A DNA stretch of 64,000 bases, taken from the NCBI RefSeq assembly GCF_900167205.1, contig NZ_FUWW01000003.1, positions 85,816 to 149,815 on the forward strand, in the 5' to 3' direction. The notes beneath the pieces were generated by a model. That model made no database searches and was not told the origin of the DNA. It saw only the letters and a program-made list of their open reading frames with translations. Shown one piece after another: positions 55,470 to 64,000 of the stretch; position 1 is the first letter of the stretch, and the number at the start of each line of letters is the position of its first letter. Position numbers and translations under genes: made by a program. This DNA comes from Eubacterium coprostanoligenes. Lineage in GTDB: Bacteria > Bacillota > Clostridia > Oscillospirales > Acutalibacteraceae.

Positions 55470-58400
55470 CTAAAATCTAACGGCAACATTGCCCTCACCT
55501 AGTATATTTTTTAAGGTTTTTACAAGATTATCGTCATATTTTACAAAATTATATGATTGAGCCTTGATGTACTTCTTTTCGTCATCAAGGTAATAATACA
55601 TAGGAAAATCACCCTTGTAATCCTGCAAAATTCCTTTAACCCTTGCTATGTTTTCATCGTTTTTTGACTTGAATTTAAGGAACAGTCCCGTTCGTTTTTG
55701 CTTTGAAGCCGTACCGATTTGCGAGTTGTCAACCGTCGGTTTGACAACTGCATTGACAAGAATTTTAGGCTCTTTTTCCTCCTCGATTGACACAGTTCCC
55801 GACACCGCAACAACATTATTAGGTGTAATCATTTCGCCGTATTTTGCAAAAATTTTTGGGAACAGCACAATTTCAACCGTGCCGTACAAATCTTCAAGCG
55901 TCACAAAAGCCATACTCATATTGCTTGTGCGTGTTTGCTTGACAGAAATGCGTGTGACCGTTCCGCACAGTTTGACGCTTGAGCCGTCCTTAATCTGCGA
56001 CATTTCCTTGCCTGCTTCAAGCACATCATAGGTTCGCACGCAACCTGATTTTTTCACATAACCGTCATATCTGTCCATCGGATGCCCTGACAAATACAGC
56101 CCCGTCATTTCCTTTTCCATTTGCAAAAGTTCGGATTTTGGGAACTCGTCAACTCTCGGAAGTTCAAAGTTATCGCTGAAATCATCACTTATATCGAACA
56201 GTCCGACCTGACCGTACATTGTGCGACGATATTTTGCTTCGATATTTGTAAGAATTACGGGCAATGCGCTGAGCATTTGTCTGCGATTTGCACCCAAACC
56301 GTCAAACGCACCGCATTGTATGAGAGCTTCGACTGCACGGCGGTTGAATTTTCCGCCTTGAAGCCTTGTACAAAAATCAAATATATCTTTGAATTTGCCG
56401 TTTTTTCGTTCTTTGATTATATCCTCAATGAAATCGTTGCCAAGATTTTTGATGCCCAACAGTCCGTAATTAATCACCCTGTCGCTACCTGCCGTAAAGC
56501 CTTTCATCGAGCTGTTTATATCGGGCGGAGCAAGGCGAATACCGAGCCGTTTGCACTCTGCGATATAGCGTGCCACCTTGTTGGAGTCATCCAAAACAGA
56601 GGTGAGGAGTGCCGCCATAAACCTTGACGGATGATATTTTTTGAGATAAGCACAACGATATGCCACAAGTGCATAGCACGCTGCGTGGGATTTATTAAAA
56701 GCATATGATGCAAAGTCGCTCATTTTGTCAAAAATGCCGTTTGCAACATCGCTTGAAATTCCGTTCTTTGCACAACCGTCAACAAAGGAAGCTCGCTCCT
56801 TTTCCATAACATCATGCTTCTTTTTGCTCATTGCACGGCGAACAACATCCGCCCTGCCGAAGCTGTAACCCGCAAGTTCACGAAATATCTGCATAACCTG
56901 CTCCTGATACACCATACAGCCGTAGGTATTCTTTAAAATCGGCTCAAGCATCGGTGTGTCATAGGTGATATCCTGCGGATTGTTTGAATTGTGCACAAAG
57001 GTGTCTATCTGACTTGCCGGACCCGGTCTGTAAAGCGAAGTTGCGGCAATCAAATCCTCCAAACCTGTTGGTTTCAGATTGGTCAGCATCTGCTTCATTC
57101 CCGATGATTCAAACTGGAATATTCCCTCCGTTTGACCTCGTGAAAACAGCTTATACACCTCGGCATCATCAATCGGAATTGTGTTTATATCAACTCCGCT
57201 TGCCTTTGCCGCATCATCAATCACGGTGAGTGTGCGAAGCCCCAAAAAGTCCATTTTCAGCAGTCCGAGTTCCTCAAGAGTGGTCATAATATACTGCGTA
57301 ACAACCAAATCATCATTCATTGCCAGCGGAACATAAGACGACACAGGGTCGTGGGTGATAACCACGCCTGCCGCATGAGTTGATGTGTTCCTCGGCATAC
57401 CCTCAACCTTGCGTGCAATCTCAACAAGTCGCTTGATTTGGGAGTCCTCCTCCATTGCATTGCGAAGTTCCTTACTTTTTTGCACCGCCTCGTCAATGCT
57501 GATGTGGAACGATTTTGGAATCATTTTTACAACAGAATCAACCCTTGCATACGGCATACCCATAACTCTTCCGACATCACGCAACGCCGCCTTTGTTTGA
57601 AGCGTTCCGAATGTCACAATCTGCGCAACATGGTCTGCGCCGTATTTTTGGGTCACATAATCTATAACCTCGCCCCTGCGTTCATAGCAAAAATCTATAT
57701 CAAAATCGGGCATAGACACACGCTCGGGATTGAGAAAACGCTCAAAAATGAGGTCGTATTTCATAGGGTCAAGGTCAGTTATTCCGATACAGTAAGCGGC
57801 AATTGAACCTGCGCCCGAACCTCTGCCCGGACCGACGGGAATATCCCTGCTCTTTGCAAATCGAACAAAGTCCTGAACTATCAAATAATAGTCCGTGTAG
57901 CCCATTTTATCCACGGTTTCAAGCTCGTATTCAAGGCGGTCAATATACGATTGCGGAACATTTTTTCCGTAGCGTTCGTACAAACCGTCATAGCACTTTT
58001 GCCTGAAGAATTCAAAGTGGTTCATATTATTCGGCGTTTCAAAATACGGAAGTTTCGTGTTGCCGAATTCAAAATCAAAATTGCACGCATCGGCAATTTT
58101 TTGAGTGTTTTCAATTGCACTCGGAGTGTCGTGAAACAACTCCGACATCTCGCTTTCGCTCTTCAGATAAAAATCATCGGAATGAAATTCAAGCCCCGTG
58201 TCCTCGCCCAAAATATGGTTGGTGGCAATGCAAATGAGCACCTGCTGAATTTCCGCATCCGCCTGTCTGACATAGTGAACATCGTTTGTTGCAACAAGAG
58301 GAATGCCCGTGTCTGCCGACAACCTTTTCACTCCGTCAACAACAATTCGTTCCTCGTCAAGTCCGTGATTTTGCATTTCAAGATAAAAATTGCCGTCACC

Positions 58401-58892
58401 GAAAACGGAATTGAACCACTCGGCAGTTCGCTTTGCACCGTCATAATCCCTCGCCAACAAAAGCTGTGGGATTTCGCCCGCAACACAGGCAGACAGGCAC
58501 ACAAGACCGTCGCTGTATTTTTCGAGCAAATCACGGTCAATCCTCGGCTTAAAATAAAAGCCCTCGGTGTACGACAGCGACACCATTTTTATAAGATTTT
58601 TGTAGCCAACCTCGTTTTTTACAAGCAAAATGAGGTGGTTATATTTGCTGTCAAAATTTTTATCCTTATCGTACCTACTGCGTGGCGCAACATAAACTTC
58701 ACAGCCTATAATCGGCTTGATGCCCTGCTTTTTGCACTCACGATAAAAATCCACGGCACCATACATATTGCCGTGGTCGGTTATGGCAAGGGAAGTCATC
58801 CCCAGCTCCCTTGCACGACTGACAAGCTCGCCCAAACGGCAAGCACCGTCAAGCAAGCTGAACTGCGTGTGCAAATGAAGATGAGTGAACAT
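55470..58892 (-). CDS. dnaE: DNA polymerase III alpha subunit DnaE
   Basis: 1140 residues. PHP domain first (HLHLHTQFSLLDGACRL, LAITDHGNMYGAVDFY), then the C-family catalytic core with VGPGRGSGAGSIAAYCIGIT and DPMKYDLIFERFLNPERVSMPDFDID (in parts; MPDFDIDF has the catalytic Asp pair), STHAAGVVI, the tandem HhH region and the OB domain (VKLCGTVTRISVKQTRTSNM, AFVTLEDLYGTVEIVLFP). In Firmicutes DnaE extends primers beside PolC. It follows whiA by 15 bases. C-terminal tau-binding end is present (YNFVKYDDNLVKTLKN). Confidence 0.96.
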   Translation of the reverse strand: MFTHLHLHTQFSLLDGACRLGELVSRARELGMTSLAITDHGNMYGAVDFYRECKKQGIKPIIGCEVYVAPRSRYDKDKNFDSKYNHLILLVKNEVGYKNLIKMVSLSYTEGFYFKPRIDRDLLEKYSDGLVCLSACVAGEIPQLLLARDYDGAKRTAEWFNSVFGDGNFYLEMQNHGLDEERIVVDGVKRLSADTGIPLVATNDVHYVRQADAEIQQVLICIATNHILGEDTGLEFHSDDFYLKSESEMSELFHDTPSAIENTQKIADACNFDFEFGNTKLPYFETPNNMNHFEFFRQKCYDGLYERYGKNVPQSYIDRLEYELETVDKMGYTDYYLIVQDFVRFAKSRDIPVGPGRGSGAGSIAAYCIGITDLDPMKYDLIFERFLNPERVSMPDFDIDFCYERRGEVIDYVTQKYGADHVAQIVTFGTLQTKAALRDVGRVMGMPYARVDSVVKMIPKSFHISIDEAVQKSKELRNAMEEDSQIKRLVEIARKVEGMPRNTSTHAAGVVITHDPVSSYVPLAMNDDLVVTQYIMTTLEELGLLKMDFLGLRTLTVIDDAAKASGVDINTIPIDDAEVYKLFSRGQTEGIFQFESSGMKQMLTNLKPTGLEDLIAATSLYRPGPASQIDTFVHNSNNPQDITYDTPMLEPILKNTYGCMVYQEQVMQIFRELAGYSFGRADVVRRAMSKKKHDVMEKERASFVDGCAKNGISSDVANGIFDKMSDFASYAFNKSHAACYALVAYRCAYLKKYHPSRFMAALLTSVLDDSNKVARYIAECKRLGIRLAPPDINSSMKGFTAGSDRVINYGLLGIKNLGNDFIEDIIKERKNGKFKDIFDFCTRLQGGKFNRRAVEALIQCGAFDGLGANRRQMLSALPVILTNIEAKYRRTMYGQVGLFDISDDFSDNFELPRVDEFPKSELLQMEKEMTGLYLSGHPMDRYDGYVKKSGCVRTYDVLEAGKEMSQIKDGSSVKLCGTVTRISVKQTRTSNMSMAFVTLEDLYGTVEIVLFPKIFAKYGEMITPNNVVAVSGTVSIEEEKEPKILVNAVVKPTVDNSQIGTASKQKRTGLFLKFKSKNDENIARVKGILQDYKGDFPMYYYLDDEKKYIKAQSYNFVKYDDNLVKTLKNILGEGNVAVRF

Positions 58893-58907
58893 ACAATTAC
58901 CTCGTTA

Positions 58908-59801
58908 TTATATTTCCTCCGCTATCTTAACAAGCCTTGAAAGCCTGTGATTAACTCCGCTTCTGCTAATCGGCGGGTCAAACATTTTGGCAAGCTCATT
59001 GAGAGATAAATCTGGGTTTTCCATTCTTATTTCAGCCATTTGGCGAAGCGGCTCCGACAGCGAATCAAGTCCCTTTTCCCTCTCTATTTTCATAATTGCG
59101 GCAATTTGCGGAGAAGCCGCCGCAACAGTTTTTTCAATATTGGCAGCGTCACAATTTGCCTTTCTGTTCGCAGTGTTGCGGATTTCCTTGACTATTTTGA
59201 CATTCATCATATCAAACATAGACTTGCCTGCGCCCATAATATAAAGGCAATCCTCAATTTCCTCGCTGTCCTTAAAATATATGATATTGTAGCCTTTTCG
59301 GTGAGTGACTTTTGGTGCAAGTTCTTTTTCCTGCAAGCAAGTCACAAGACTTTTTGACAAATTCATATACGGCACGGAAAACTCAAGATGATAGTCTTTT
59401 TCAGGTGAGGACACCGCACCGCAAGCCAAAAATGCGCCTCTCAAAAACGCACTTTGACATTCCTCGCAATCAAAATTTGAAAAATTGATGCGAAGCGAAG
59501 TTTCAGCCTTGTCGTGTGCAAAATACGACATTATCCTTGCAACATTTTCCGCCTTTTTCACGGAAGCGGTATAAATCTTGCCCGACGGAGAAGCCTTTAT
59601 CACCGCCTTGATTGAACAAAGTTCTTTTAGCAAAGAACAATAAAGTTCCGCAGTTGCCCTGCTTTTTGACTGAAAAACAACTTCTCTGAACGAAAAGCTC
59701 TTTGAAAAAAGAGCCATTCCGTAAAGGAGACTCTTTTTGCAACAATTATTTTTAACCTGTATTTCTACAAGTTCTTTTTTTACATCGGATGAAAAGGACA
59801 T
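58908..59801 (-). CDS. whiA: WhiA DNA-binding regulator
   Basis: 297 residues. The LAGLIDADG-like N-terminal domain includes LVEIQVKNNCCKKSLLYGMA and DCEECQSAFLRGAFLACGAV; the C-terminal helix-turn-helix reads LNELAKMFDPPISRSGVNHR followed by LSRLVKIAEEI. WhiA is conserved in Gram-positive bacteria and links to cell division and chromosome segregation; its position after rapZ and before dnaE is the usual Clostridia order. No nuclease activity is expected. Confidence 0.94.
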   Translation of the reverse strand: MSFSSDVKKELVEIQVKNNCCKKSLLYGMALFSKSFSFREVVFQSKSRATAELYCSLLKELCSIKAVIKASPSGKIYTASVKKAENVARIMSYFAHDKAETSLRINFSNFDCEECQSAFLRGAFLACGAVSSPEKDYHLEFSVPYMNLSKSLVTCLQEKELAPKVTHRKGYNIIYFKDSEEIEDCLYIMGAGKSMFDMMNVKIVKEIRNTANRKANCDAANIEKTVAAASPQIAAIMKIEREKGLDSLSEPLRQMAEIRMENPDLSLNELAKMFDPPISRSGVNHRLSRLVKIAEEI

Positions 59802-59817
59802 TGTTGCCGTACCTCTG

Positions 59818-60687
59818 TTATTTTCTGTTTATATCTCTGTGGTTAACGGTCACATTGTCCCACTTGCGAGAGAAGTAATCCTTGAGTGCTTCCGCAAAAA
59901 CAACACTTCTGTGATTACCGCCCGTACAGCCGATTGCAATAACAATCTGGCTCTTGCCCTCTCGGATATAAAGAGGGTTGAGATAATCGAGCAAACTCTT
60001 GAGTCTTTCAAAAATCTCGTGAGCCTCCTCAAAGCTGAACACATAGTCCTTAACCTCTTGGTCAAGACCTGTCTTATTTCTCATAGACTCAATCCAATAA
60101 GGATTTGGCAAGCATCTTACATCAAGCACAAAATCCGCATCGTTAGGAATACCGTGCTTAAAGCCGAATGACATAACATGGAGGTTCATAACTTCCTTGT
60201 CGTCACCGAGAAGAATTTGGGCAAGACGCTCACGGAGCTGATTTGCCGTCAAATCGGATGTGTCAATCACATATCCTGCTTTTTCCCTTACAGGCGCAAG
60301 GATTTCCTTTTCATAATTAAGCGCATCTTCGATAGAGCCGTTGAACTTATCGGCATATGGATGCTTTCTTCTTGTGAGCTTATATCTGCGGAGTGCAACA
60401 TGATTTTTGATATCAAGATAAATTGTTCTTACTGTGTAGTCGTTGCTGTCCATAAGATTTTGCACATTTTTTCTGAACTCATTGTACACACCTCTTGAAC
60501 GAACATCGGTTACAATCGCAATTTTGTTGTATGAATCTGATTTTTCAATAAGAGAAATAAATGTACTGACAAGTTCTGCCGGCATATTATCGATACAATA
60601 ATATCCAATATCCTCCATAAATCCCATTGCGGTTGATTTACCTGCTCCGGATACACCTGTAAGCAATACTAAGTCTTTCATTTTCAA
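59818..60687 (-). CDS. rapZ: RapZ/YvcJ-family nucleotide-binding protein
   Basis: 289 residues. Walker A LLTGVSGAGKSTAMGFMED, then YYCIDNMPAELV, IVTDVRSRG, RRKHPYADKFNGSIEDALNY, and the C-terminal domain with FGFKHGIPNDADFVLDVRCL, PNPYWIESMRNKTGLD, VIAIGCTGGNHRSVVFAEAL, all typical of RapZ/YvcJ. In E. coli RapZ controls glmS mRNA through small RNAs; in Firmicutes YvcJ affects competence, so the regulatory target here is unknown. Conserved neighbour of murB and whiA. Confidence 0.95.
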   Translation of the reverse strand: MKMKDLVLLTGVSGAGKSTAMGFMEDIGYYCIDNMPAELVSTFISLIEKSDSYNKIAIVTDVRSRGVYNEFRKNVQNLMDSNDYTVRTIYLDIKNHVALRRYKLTRRKHPYADKFNGSIEDALNYEKEILAPVREKAGYVIDTSDLTANQLRERLAQILLGDDKEVMNLHVMSFGFKHGIPNDADFVLDVRCLPNPYWIESMRNKTGLDQEVKDYVFSFEEAHEIFERLKSLLDYLNPLYIREGKSQIVIAIGCTGGNHRSVVFAEALKDYFSRKWDNVTVNHRDINRK

Positions 60688-60707
60688 TTCTCCTATCTAA
60701 AATATAT

Positions 60708-61607
60708 TTATTCTGTAACTCGGACTTCCATTTCCAAGTCAATGCCTTTTTCGGCTTTCACCGTGTCGGCAACTTTTTTGCACAAATCAAGGACATCCTT
60801 GCAAGTTGCGCCACCCTTGTTGATGACAAATCCTGCATGCTTTGTGCTGACCTCTGCACCGCCTACGCTTGTGCCTTTAAGTCCGCACTGCTCAATGAGA
60901 GTGCCTGCAAAATTATCCTTCGGTCGTTTGAATGTTGAGCCTGCTGACGGATATTCAAGCGGTTGCTTGTCACGGCGACGACTCATATAATCATCCATTT
61001 TGGCTTTGATTTCTTCCTTATCCGCCTTTTGCATTTTGAAATACGCACCTGTAATGATACAGCCGTTTTCATAATAAGCGGAATGGCGATATGCAAGTTT
61101 GAGGTCATCTCCCTCCAAACTGCCCTTATTGCCGTCTTTGTCAATATGGTCACAACGGAACATCACATTTCCGAGTTCTCCGCCGTACGCACCTGCGTTC
61201 ATAAACGCACCGCCGCCGCACGAACCCGGAATGCCATAGGCAAATTCCAAACCTGTCAATCCGTTTTCAAGAGCAAATCTGCACACCTTCATAAGCGGTG
61301 CGCCCGCCTCGGCAAAAATCGTGGTGTCGCCAAGCAATTTGACCTCGCCGAACTCCTTGCCCAAAAGAATAACAACTGCGTCTATGCCATCATCAGACAC
61401 AAGCAGATTTGAACCGTTGCCGACAGTCAAATATCTTACGCCCTGTCCGTTACATTCCTTTATAACCTCGGATATTTCTTCCTCGCTTTTTGGTAACACC
61501 ATAAGTTTTGCAGGACCGCCGATTTTAAAAGTGGTGTGCAAAGCCATAGGCTCGTTTTCAACAACGGAAATACCCTTGCTTTTCAAATTTTCAAAAACTG
61601 TATTCAA
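60708..61607 (-). CDS. murB: UDP-N-acetylenolpyruvoylglucosamine reductase MurB
   Basis: 299 residues, type II MurB. MALHTTFKIGGPAKLMVLPK, LTVGNGSNLLVSDDGIDAVV bind FAD; GLEFAYGIPGSCGGGAFMNA and YRHSAYYENGCIITGAYF follow; PLEYPSAGSTFKRPKDNFAG has the catalytic Ser and KHAGFVINKGGATCKDVLDL the end. Second step of peptidoglycan precursor synthesis, after MurA at 44.6 kb. Cotranscribed with hprK and the glucokinase. Confidence 0.96.
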   Translation of the reverse strand: MNTVFENLKSKGISVVENEPMALHTTFKIGGPAKLMVLPKSEEEISEVIKECNGQGVRYLTVGNGSNLLVSDDGIDAVVILLGKEFGEVKLLGDTTIFAEAGAPLMKVCRFALENGLTGLEFAYGIPGSCGGGAFMNAGAYGGELGNVMFRCDHIDKDGNKGSLEGDDLKLAYRHSAYYENGCIITGAYFKMQKADKEEIKAKMDDYMSRRRDKQPLEYPSAGSTFKRPKDNFAGTLIEQCGLKGTSVGGAEVSTKHAGFVINKGGATCKDVLDLCKKVADTVKAEKGIDLEMEVRVTE

Positions 61608-61628
61608 TTAGTTTCACCCTAATTTTTA

Positions 61629-62573
61629 TTAGTCGCCCAAAATTGCGGCACCGATAATACCTGCGTCATTGCCAAGCTCTGCCTTGCAGATTTTTGACTG
61701 AATCTTTGAATAAACGCTGTATCTTTCGCTTTCAACATATCTGCGGATCGGGCGCAAAAGTGTTTCGCCCTCGTTGCAGATACCGCCGCCGATACAAATA
61801 ATTTCAGGCTGGAAGATATTTACAAGATTGATAAGACCGCAAGCCACATACTTGCAATACTTGTCAACAACCTTGATACCTGCAATGTCGCCTCTGCGCA
61901 TTGCGTCAAACGCTGTTCTGCCCGAAACCTTGCCTTCTTCCTTTGCAAGCTCGTGCATAACAGAATCAGGATATTCTTCCATAGCTCTCTTTGTTTGATT
62001 GATAAGAGCAGTAGCTGAAGCATAAGCCTCCCAACAGCCCTTTCTGCCACAAGTGCAAGGTTCACCGTCAACAACAATAACTGTGTGACCGCACTCACCG
62101 CCTGCATTGTTTGCGCCTGAAACAATTTTGCCGTCAATAATGATACCCGAGCCTACGCCAGTACCCAAAGTTACGGCAACAAAATCCTTTGCACCGTGTC
62201 CACAGCCTGCAACAGCCTCGCCGAGAGCGGCACAGTTTGCATCATTTTCAACAAAAACATTGTCGCAACCAAGTCTGTCAATAAGCATTTGCTTTGCAGG
62301 AACATGGTCAAATCCGAGGTTGTTTGCATATTCGATAACACCGTCTGAATTAACAGTACCCGGAGTGCCGATACCTACCGACTTGATGTCGGCAATAGTA
62401 ATTCCCGCTTCTGCCATTGCTTCCTTTGACACCCTTGCAATGTCATCAAAAATCTCATCCGGTGTGCGAGGAATTGCAGTAGGAGTTTTTGCCTTTGCGA
62501 CCATCTTGTAATCATCATCAACAACTGCCGCAACAATGTTTGTTCCACCTAAATCAATACCAATTCTGTACAT
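61629..62573 (-). CDS. glcK: ROK-family glucokinase
   Basis: 314 residues. YRIGIDLGGTNIVAAVVDDD is the ATP-binding start; SVGIGTPGTVNSDGVIEYAN, FVENDANCAALGEAVAGCGH (catalytic Asp in the NDAN motif), VAVTLGTGVGSGIIIDGKIV and the zinc site CTCGRKGCWEAYASATAL are all present. Length and order match GlcK of Firmicutes. Phosphorylates free glucose in the cytoplasm. Placed between hprK and murB, tying sugar entry to HPr kinase sensing. Confidence 0.93.
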   Translation of the reverse strand: MYRIGIDLGGTNIVAAVVDDDYKMVAKAKTPTAIPRTPDEIFDDIARVSKEAMAEAGITIADIKSVGIGTPGTVNSDGVIEYANNLGFDHVPAKQMLIDRLGCDNVFVENDANCAALGEAVAGCGHGAKDFVAVTLGTGVGSGIIIDGKIVSGANNAGGECGHTVIVVDGEPCTCGRKGCWEAYASATALINQTKRAMEEYPDSVMHELAKEEGKVSGRTAFDAMRRGDIAGIKVVDKYCKYVACGLINLVNIFQPEIICIGGGICNEGETLLRPIRRYVESERYSVYSKIQSKICKAELGNDAGIIGAAILGD

Positions 62574-62611
62574 AACTTATCCCCTTATATTTCAAAAAAA
62601 TTCCTTTGCTT

Positions 62612-63577
62612 TTATGAGTTTGCCCAAAGCTCGAGTTCCTTATCGGTAGGCTCAATGTCATCAATGCCGAGATTGTGCATAAGTTCTTTTGCACCGTTGT
62701 AGCCCATCTTCTTTTGACGGTTGTTCATCGCTGCCGTTTCAACAATTACCGCAAGGTTTCTGCCAGGGGTAATCGGAACGGTGATAACAGGAACTTTGAT
62801 ACCCAAAAGTCTTGTGTACTCGTTGTCAAGTCCCATACGGTCGTATGCCTTTGTTGCATCCCATTCCTCAAGCTGAACAACCATATCAATCTTCTCTTTC
62901 GGCTTAACCGCACCCATACCGAAAATACGGCGTGCGTTGATGATTCCGATACCACGAAGCTCAATAAAATGACGAATGTTGCTTGGCGAAGAGCCCTCCA
63001 AGGTATTATAGCTGACCTTTCTGATTTCGACCGCATCATCTGCGATAAGTCGGTGACCACGCTTGATAAGCTCGATAGCCGTTTCGCTCTTGCCTGCACC
63101 GCTTTCGCCCACAATCAAAACACCCTCGCCGTAAACTTCAACAAGAACACCGTGACGGGTAATTCTCGGAGCAAGCTCACGGTTAAGCTCCGCAATAAGC
63201 GCTGCCAAAAACGGTGATGTTTCCTGATGAGTTTTAAGAAGCGGAACATCATGTTTTTCACAAGCGTCAATCATACACTGCGGAATTTCAAGTCCTCTTG
63301 TAACAACCGCAGCCGCCGGATGAAGCGACAGCCATTTGCCGAGTGCTTCCTCCTGCTCCTCGTCAGACATATTCTGCAAAAATCCGAGTTCTGTCCAACC
63401 CAATATTTGAATACGAAGCGGGTCAAAATAATCCGTGTATCCCGTCAGCACAATGCCCGGTCTGTTGACCTCGTTTGTGACGATGTGCACATCTTCGGCA
63501 GGCTTTGAAAGATGGATTATTTCCAGCTCAAAATCTTCAATTATCTTTTTCAAGGTAATATAATACTGCTCAGCCAT
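62612..63577 (-). CDS. hprK: HPr kinase/phosphorylase
   Basis: 321 residues from the ATG at 63577, which has GAGGTG 7 bases upstream; longer readings lack a site. The N-terminal domain contains GIVLTGYTDYFDPLRIQILG; the kinase domain has Walker A VLIVGESGAGKSETAIELI near residue 155, LIADDAVEIRKV, and the HPrK signature IELRGIGIINARRIFGMGAV; the C-terminal part MVQLEEWDATKAYDRMGLD and VPVITVPITPGRNLAVIVET is also conserved. It phosphorylates Ser46 of HPr in response to glycolytic intermediates and so controls carbon catabolite repression. First gene of the operon. Confidence 0.96.
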   Translation of the reverse strand: MAEQYYITLKKIIEDFELEIIHLSKPAEDVHIVTNEVNRPGIVLTGYTDYFDPLRIQILGWTELGFLQNMSDEEQEEALGKWLSLHPAAAVVTRGLEIPQCMIDACEKHDVPLLKTHQETSPFLAALIAELNRELAPRITRHGVLVEVYGEGVLIVGESGAGKSETAIELIKRGHRLIADDAVEIRKVSYNTLEGSSPSNIRHFIELRGIGIINARRIFGMGAVKPKEKIDMVVQLEEWDATKAYDRMGLDNEYTRLLGIKVPVITVPITPGRNLAVIVETAAMNNRQKKMGYNGAKELMHNLGIDDIEPTDKELELWANS

Positions 63578-63612
63578 TGCTTCACACCTCATTAAAAGCT
63601 TAATCAAATTAT

Positions 63613-63641
63613 ATTATATAGTATATTTTAGCATTAATCAA
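63613..63641 (-). promoter_or_regulatory. promoter of the hprK-glcK-murB-rapZ-whiA-dnaE operon
   Basis: On the minus strand TTGATT (63636-63641) and TATAAT (63613-63618), 17 bases apart, about 30 bases before the hprK ribosome site. Confidence 0.78.
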
Positions 63642-63670
63642 GAAAAGATTAAAAATAAATTAATTAAATA

Positions 63671-64000
63671 TGTAGCGTTACAATAGATGTGACACCAAAA
63701 AGATATAGAAAAAGCGATTGAGAAAAGATAGAATAAGAATAACCACAAACCCACGCTATCAAGAAAGGACTCAATCGCCATGAATAGTATAACACAAAAC
63801 AAGAGATATTGTCCACACCAAATAACAACAAGAATACACGCAGTAAAATTGTACCGACAAAGTAAAGATATAGATTTTGTATGTCGAAGGTATCACATAT
63901 CAAAATCATCATTAATGCGTTGGAACAGGAAATACGATGGAACAGTCAAATCACTAACCGATAAGTCTCACAGACCGATTTCAAAGCATCCAAATGCTCA
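63671..64000 (+). mobile_element. insertion sequence, left part (continues past window end)
   Basis: The transposase ORF below runs off the window. The left boundary is guessed at TGTAGCGTTACA (63671), the first GC-richer sequence after the hprK promoter and itself nearly palindromic. Only one end is visible, so the terminal repeat and target duplication cannot be checked here. Confidence 0.5.
63780..64000 (+). CDS. transposase N-terminal part (IS481/IS3-like, partial)
   Basis: At least 73 codons from the ATG at 63780, open to the end of the window. The product has a helix-turn-helix pattern: QITTRIHAVKLYRQSKDIDF, VCRRYHISKSSLMRWNRKYD, followed by GTVKSLTDKSHRPISKHPNA, which resembles the linker before the DDE integrase core in IS481- and IS3-like transposases. 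AGAAAGGA lies about 10 bases before the ATG and is flanked by inverted repeats (GCGATTGAG at 63714-63722 and CTCAATCGC at 63770-63778) that could hide it in read-through transcripts. Confidence 0.7.
   Translation, partial: MNSITQNKRYCPHQITTRIHAVKLYRQSKDIDFVCRRYHISKSSLMRWNRKYDGTVKSLTDKSHRPISKHPNA

Noticed and set aside
57951..58940. Long open frame on the plus strand across dnaE
   Set aside because: It is fully antisense to the PHP and polymerase region of dnaE, has no ribosome site and resembles no family.
63664..63912. Hydrophobic open frame on the minus strand at the right end
   Set aside because: It is antisense to the transposase start and to its leader; the plus-strand reading has a recognisable HTH pattern and a ribosome site.
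1..64000. CRISPR arrays, tRNA or rRNA genes
   Set aside because: No regularly spaced direct repeats, no cloverleaf-like segments with TTCRANYC boxes and no rRNA-like stretches were recognised on reading both strands.

Overview
The window looks like the chromosome of a moderately AT-rich, low-GC Gram-positive anaerobe of class Clostridia, most likely of the Ruminococcaceae/Oscillospiraceae type. The reasons are the conserved order hprK-ROK glucokinase-murB-rapZ-whiA-dnaE-pfkA, a spore gene (spoVAD), the Clostridia-type dnaD-dnaC pair, long-form hpf, strong AGGAGG-type ribosome binding sites and TTGACA/TATAAT promoters. This is inference from gene content; no rRNA gene is present to confirm it, and no tRNA gene or CRISPR array was seen.

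Layout. 1-10.0 kb (minus strand): a compact, intact, PBSX-like phage structural operon running terminase small subunit, terminase large subunit, portal, protease/scaffold, decoration protein, major capsid, head completion genes, a 34-codon microORF, LysM tail protein, gpD-like hub, gpV-like spike, gp25-like, baseplate J, tail protein I-like, fibre. The genes for tail sheath, tail tube, tape measure and its chaperone, which normally sit between the head-completion genes and the LysM gene, are absent, and the junction is tightly overlapped rather than scarred. This is the best candidate here for an undescribed system (a domesticated particle or gene-transfer-like element). 10.3-12.7 kb: a small membrane protein, then dnaC and dnaD of the host primosome. 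12.8-24.9 kb: metabolic and envelope genes (membrane GDPD, nitroreductase, patatin, a NifX-like protein, a broken YitT gene, queT with a probable preQ1-sensing leader, an AAA/DUF4143 ATPase, thrH, a GH95 lipoprotein, hpf, an MFS carrier), with two copies of an intergenic repeat that carries its own terminator.

24.9-41.7 kb (minus strand): a 15-gene exopolysaccharide operon. Its promoter-proximal half encodes a PglF-like dehydratase, a PglE-like aminotransferase and a PglC-like phosphoglycosyl transferase, expected to make and load a diamino-trideoxy sugar, but a UlaG-like hydrolase, an ATP-grasp ligase and an SDR stand where the usual acetyltransferase (PglD) would be. The distal half, visibly more AT-rich, holds glycosyltransferases, an EpsG-type polymerase, a pyruvyl transferase, a QueC-like PP-loop protein and a Wzx flippase. 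A promoter, a 20-bp perfect palindrome and a leader hairpin lie upstream.

42.2-48.9 kb: spoVAD (start overlapped by a terminator hairpin), rlmH, a YycJ-like hydrolase and murA leftwards; dusB, nagA and trmL rightwards. 49.0-54.3 kb: a membrane-anchored GH51-like protein with an altered active-site motif and two GH25 lysozymes. 54.4-63.6 kb: pfkA, dnaE, whiA, rapZ, murB, ROK glucokinase and hprK, linking carbon sensing (HPr kinase), glycolysis and cell-wall precursor control. The window ends inside an insertion sequence transposase.
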